Source: Bacteroidetes bacterium HGW-Bacteroidetes-8 (GTDB taxonomy: Bacteria; Bacteroidota; Bacteroidia; Bacteroidales; UBA932). Taken from it: 64,000 nucleotides of DNA. A program made the position numbers and the translations under genes. Of this stretch, positions 63,987-64,000 are shown in pieces. Numbering within the stretch: position 1 is the stretch's first letter; the number at the start of each line of letters is the position of its first letter. The notes below the pieces were generated by a model. The model saw only the letters and a list, made by a program, of their open reading frames with translations, had not been told where the DNA came from and made no database searches. Where the stretch lies: the NCBI GenBank assembly GCA_002840895.1, contig PHCZ01000001.1, positions 757,473-821,472 on the forward strand. Direction: 5' to 3'.

Positions 63987-64000
63987 AAAAAAAGCCCGAT

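Noticed and set aside
1..64000. Mobile elements, prophage, CRISPR array or horizontally acquired island
   Set aside because: No transposase, integrase, direct-repeat array or tRNA-flanked border was seen, and base and codon use look even throughout.

Overview
This window looks like chromosomal DNA of a Bacteroidota bacterium, most likely order Bacteroidales. The reasons are: many TAnnTTTG-type -7 promoter elements with few Shine-Dalgarno sites; a lipoprotein-type TamA homologue (TamL); a DUF3467 protein; an ECF sigma / FecR-DUF4974 / TonB-receptor set; a peptidase family S46 dipeptidyl-peptidase; and DUF4876 and DUF6850 proteins, which I know mainly from Bacteroidales. Base composition and codon use look even across the window. 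I see no tRNA, rRNA, insertion sequence, prophage gene or CRISPR array. Gene packing is very tight and no gap exceeds 300 bases. I cannot name the genus.

Layout. 1-9.4 kb: the 5' part of tamL, an arginine-decarboxylase-like gene, two SpoU/TrmH RNA methyltransferases that overlap tail to tail, an ABC-F ATPase, tatC, tatA, a hot-dog thioesterase and valS. 9.4-13.5 kb: DUF3467, etfB, etfA and an acyl-CoA dehydrogenase. 13.5-21 kb: a CDF metal exporter, a fucose-isomerase-like protein, a secreted M28 peptidase, then a DUF2520 protein, a KdsC-like phosphatase, Maf and RecQ. 21-28 kb: PEP carboxykinase, an exported cyclophilin and two exported metallopeptidases (M2/M3-like and M14). 27.8-33 kb: a six-gene minus-strand operon that reads as a nucleoside salvage route (deaminase, purine nucleoside phosphorylase, class II aldolase, MtnA-type isomerase, HAD phosphatase, metallo-beta-lactamase-fold hydrolase). 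It is divergent from a radical SAM gene at 33.1-34.8 kb. 34.8-39.8 kb: ADP-forming acyl-CoA synthetase, a small membrane protein and a four-subunit 2-oxoacid:ferredoxin oxidoreductase. 39.9-42.3 kb: a coiled-coil protein, zapA, a 6S-like RNA and rny. 42.3-49.9 kb: a 5'-nucleotidase-type lipoprotein, an omega-amidase-like nitrilase, a 4-alpha-glucanotransferase, a dicarboxylate/amino-acid symporter and an isoaspartyl peptidase. 50-63.8 kb: a minus-strand operon under an ECF sigma/FecR pair, containing a TonB receptor, three cell-surface proteins, a metzincin-type protease and a DPP11-type peptidase.

How the genes fit together. The window suggests an anaerobe that lives largely on peptides and amino acids. 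Exported peptidases release peptides. A DPP11-like enzyme, an isoaspartyl peptidase and an acidic-substrate symporter would supply Asp/Glu. The 2-oxoacid:ferredoxin oxidoreductase plus ADP-forming acyl-CoA synthetase would make ATP from 2-oxoacids, and Etf plus acyl-CoA dehydrogenase handles acyl-CoA redox steps. The two most interesting loci are the 5'-deoxy/5'-methylthio-nucleoside salvage operon, whose phosphorylase appears to have lost the residue that holds the ribose 5'-OH, and the sigma-controlled surface proteolysis/uptake operon, which has a TonB receptor but no SusD.
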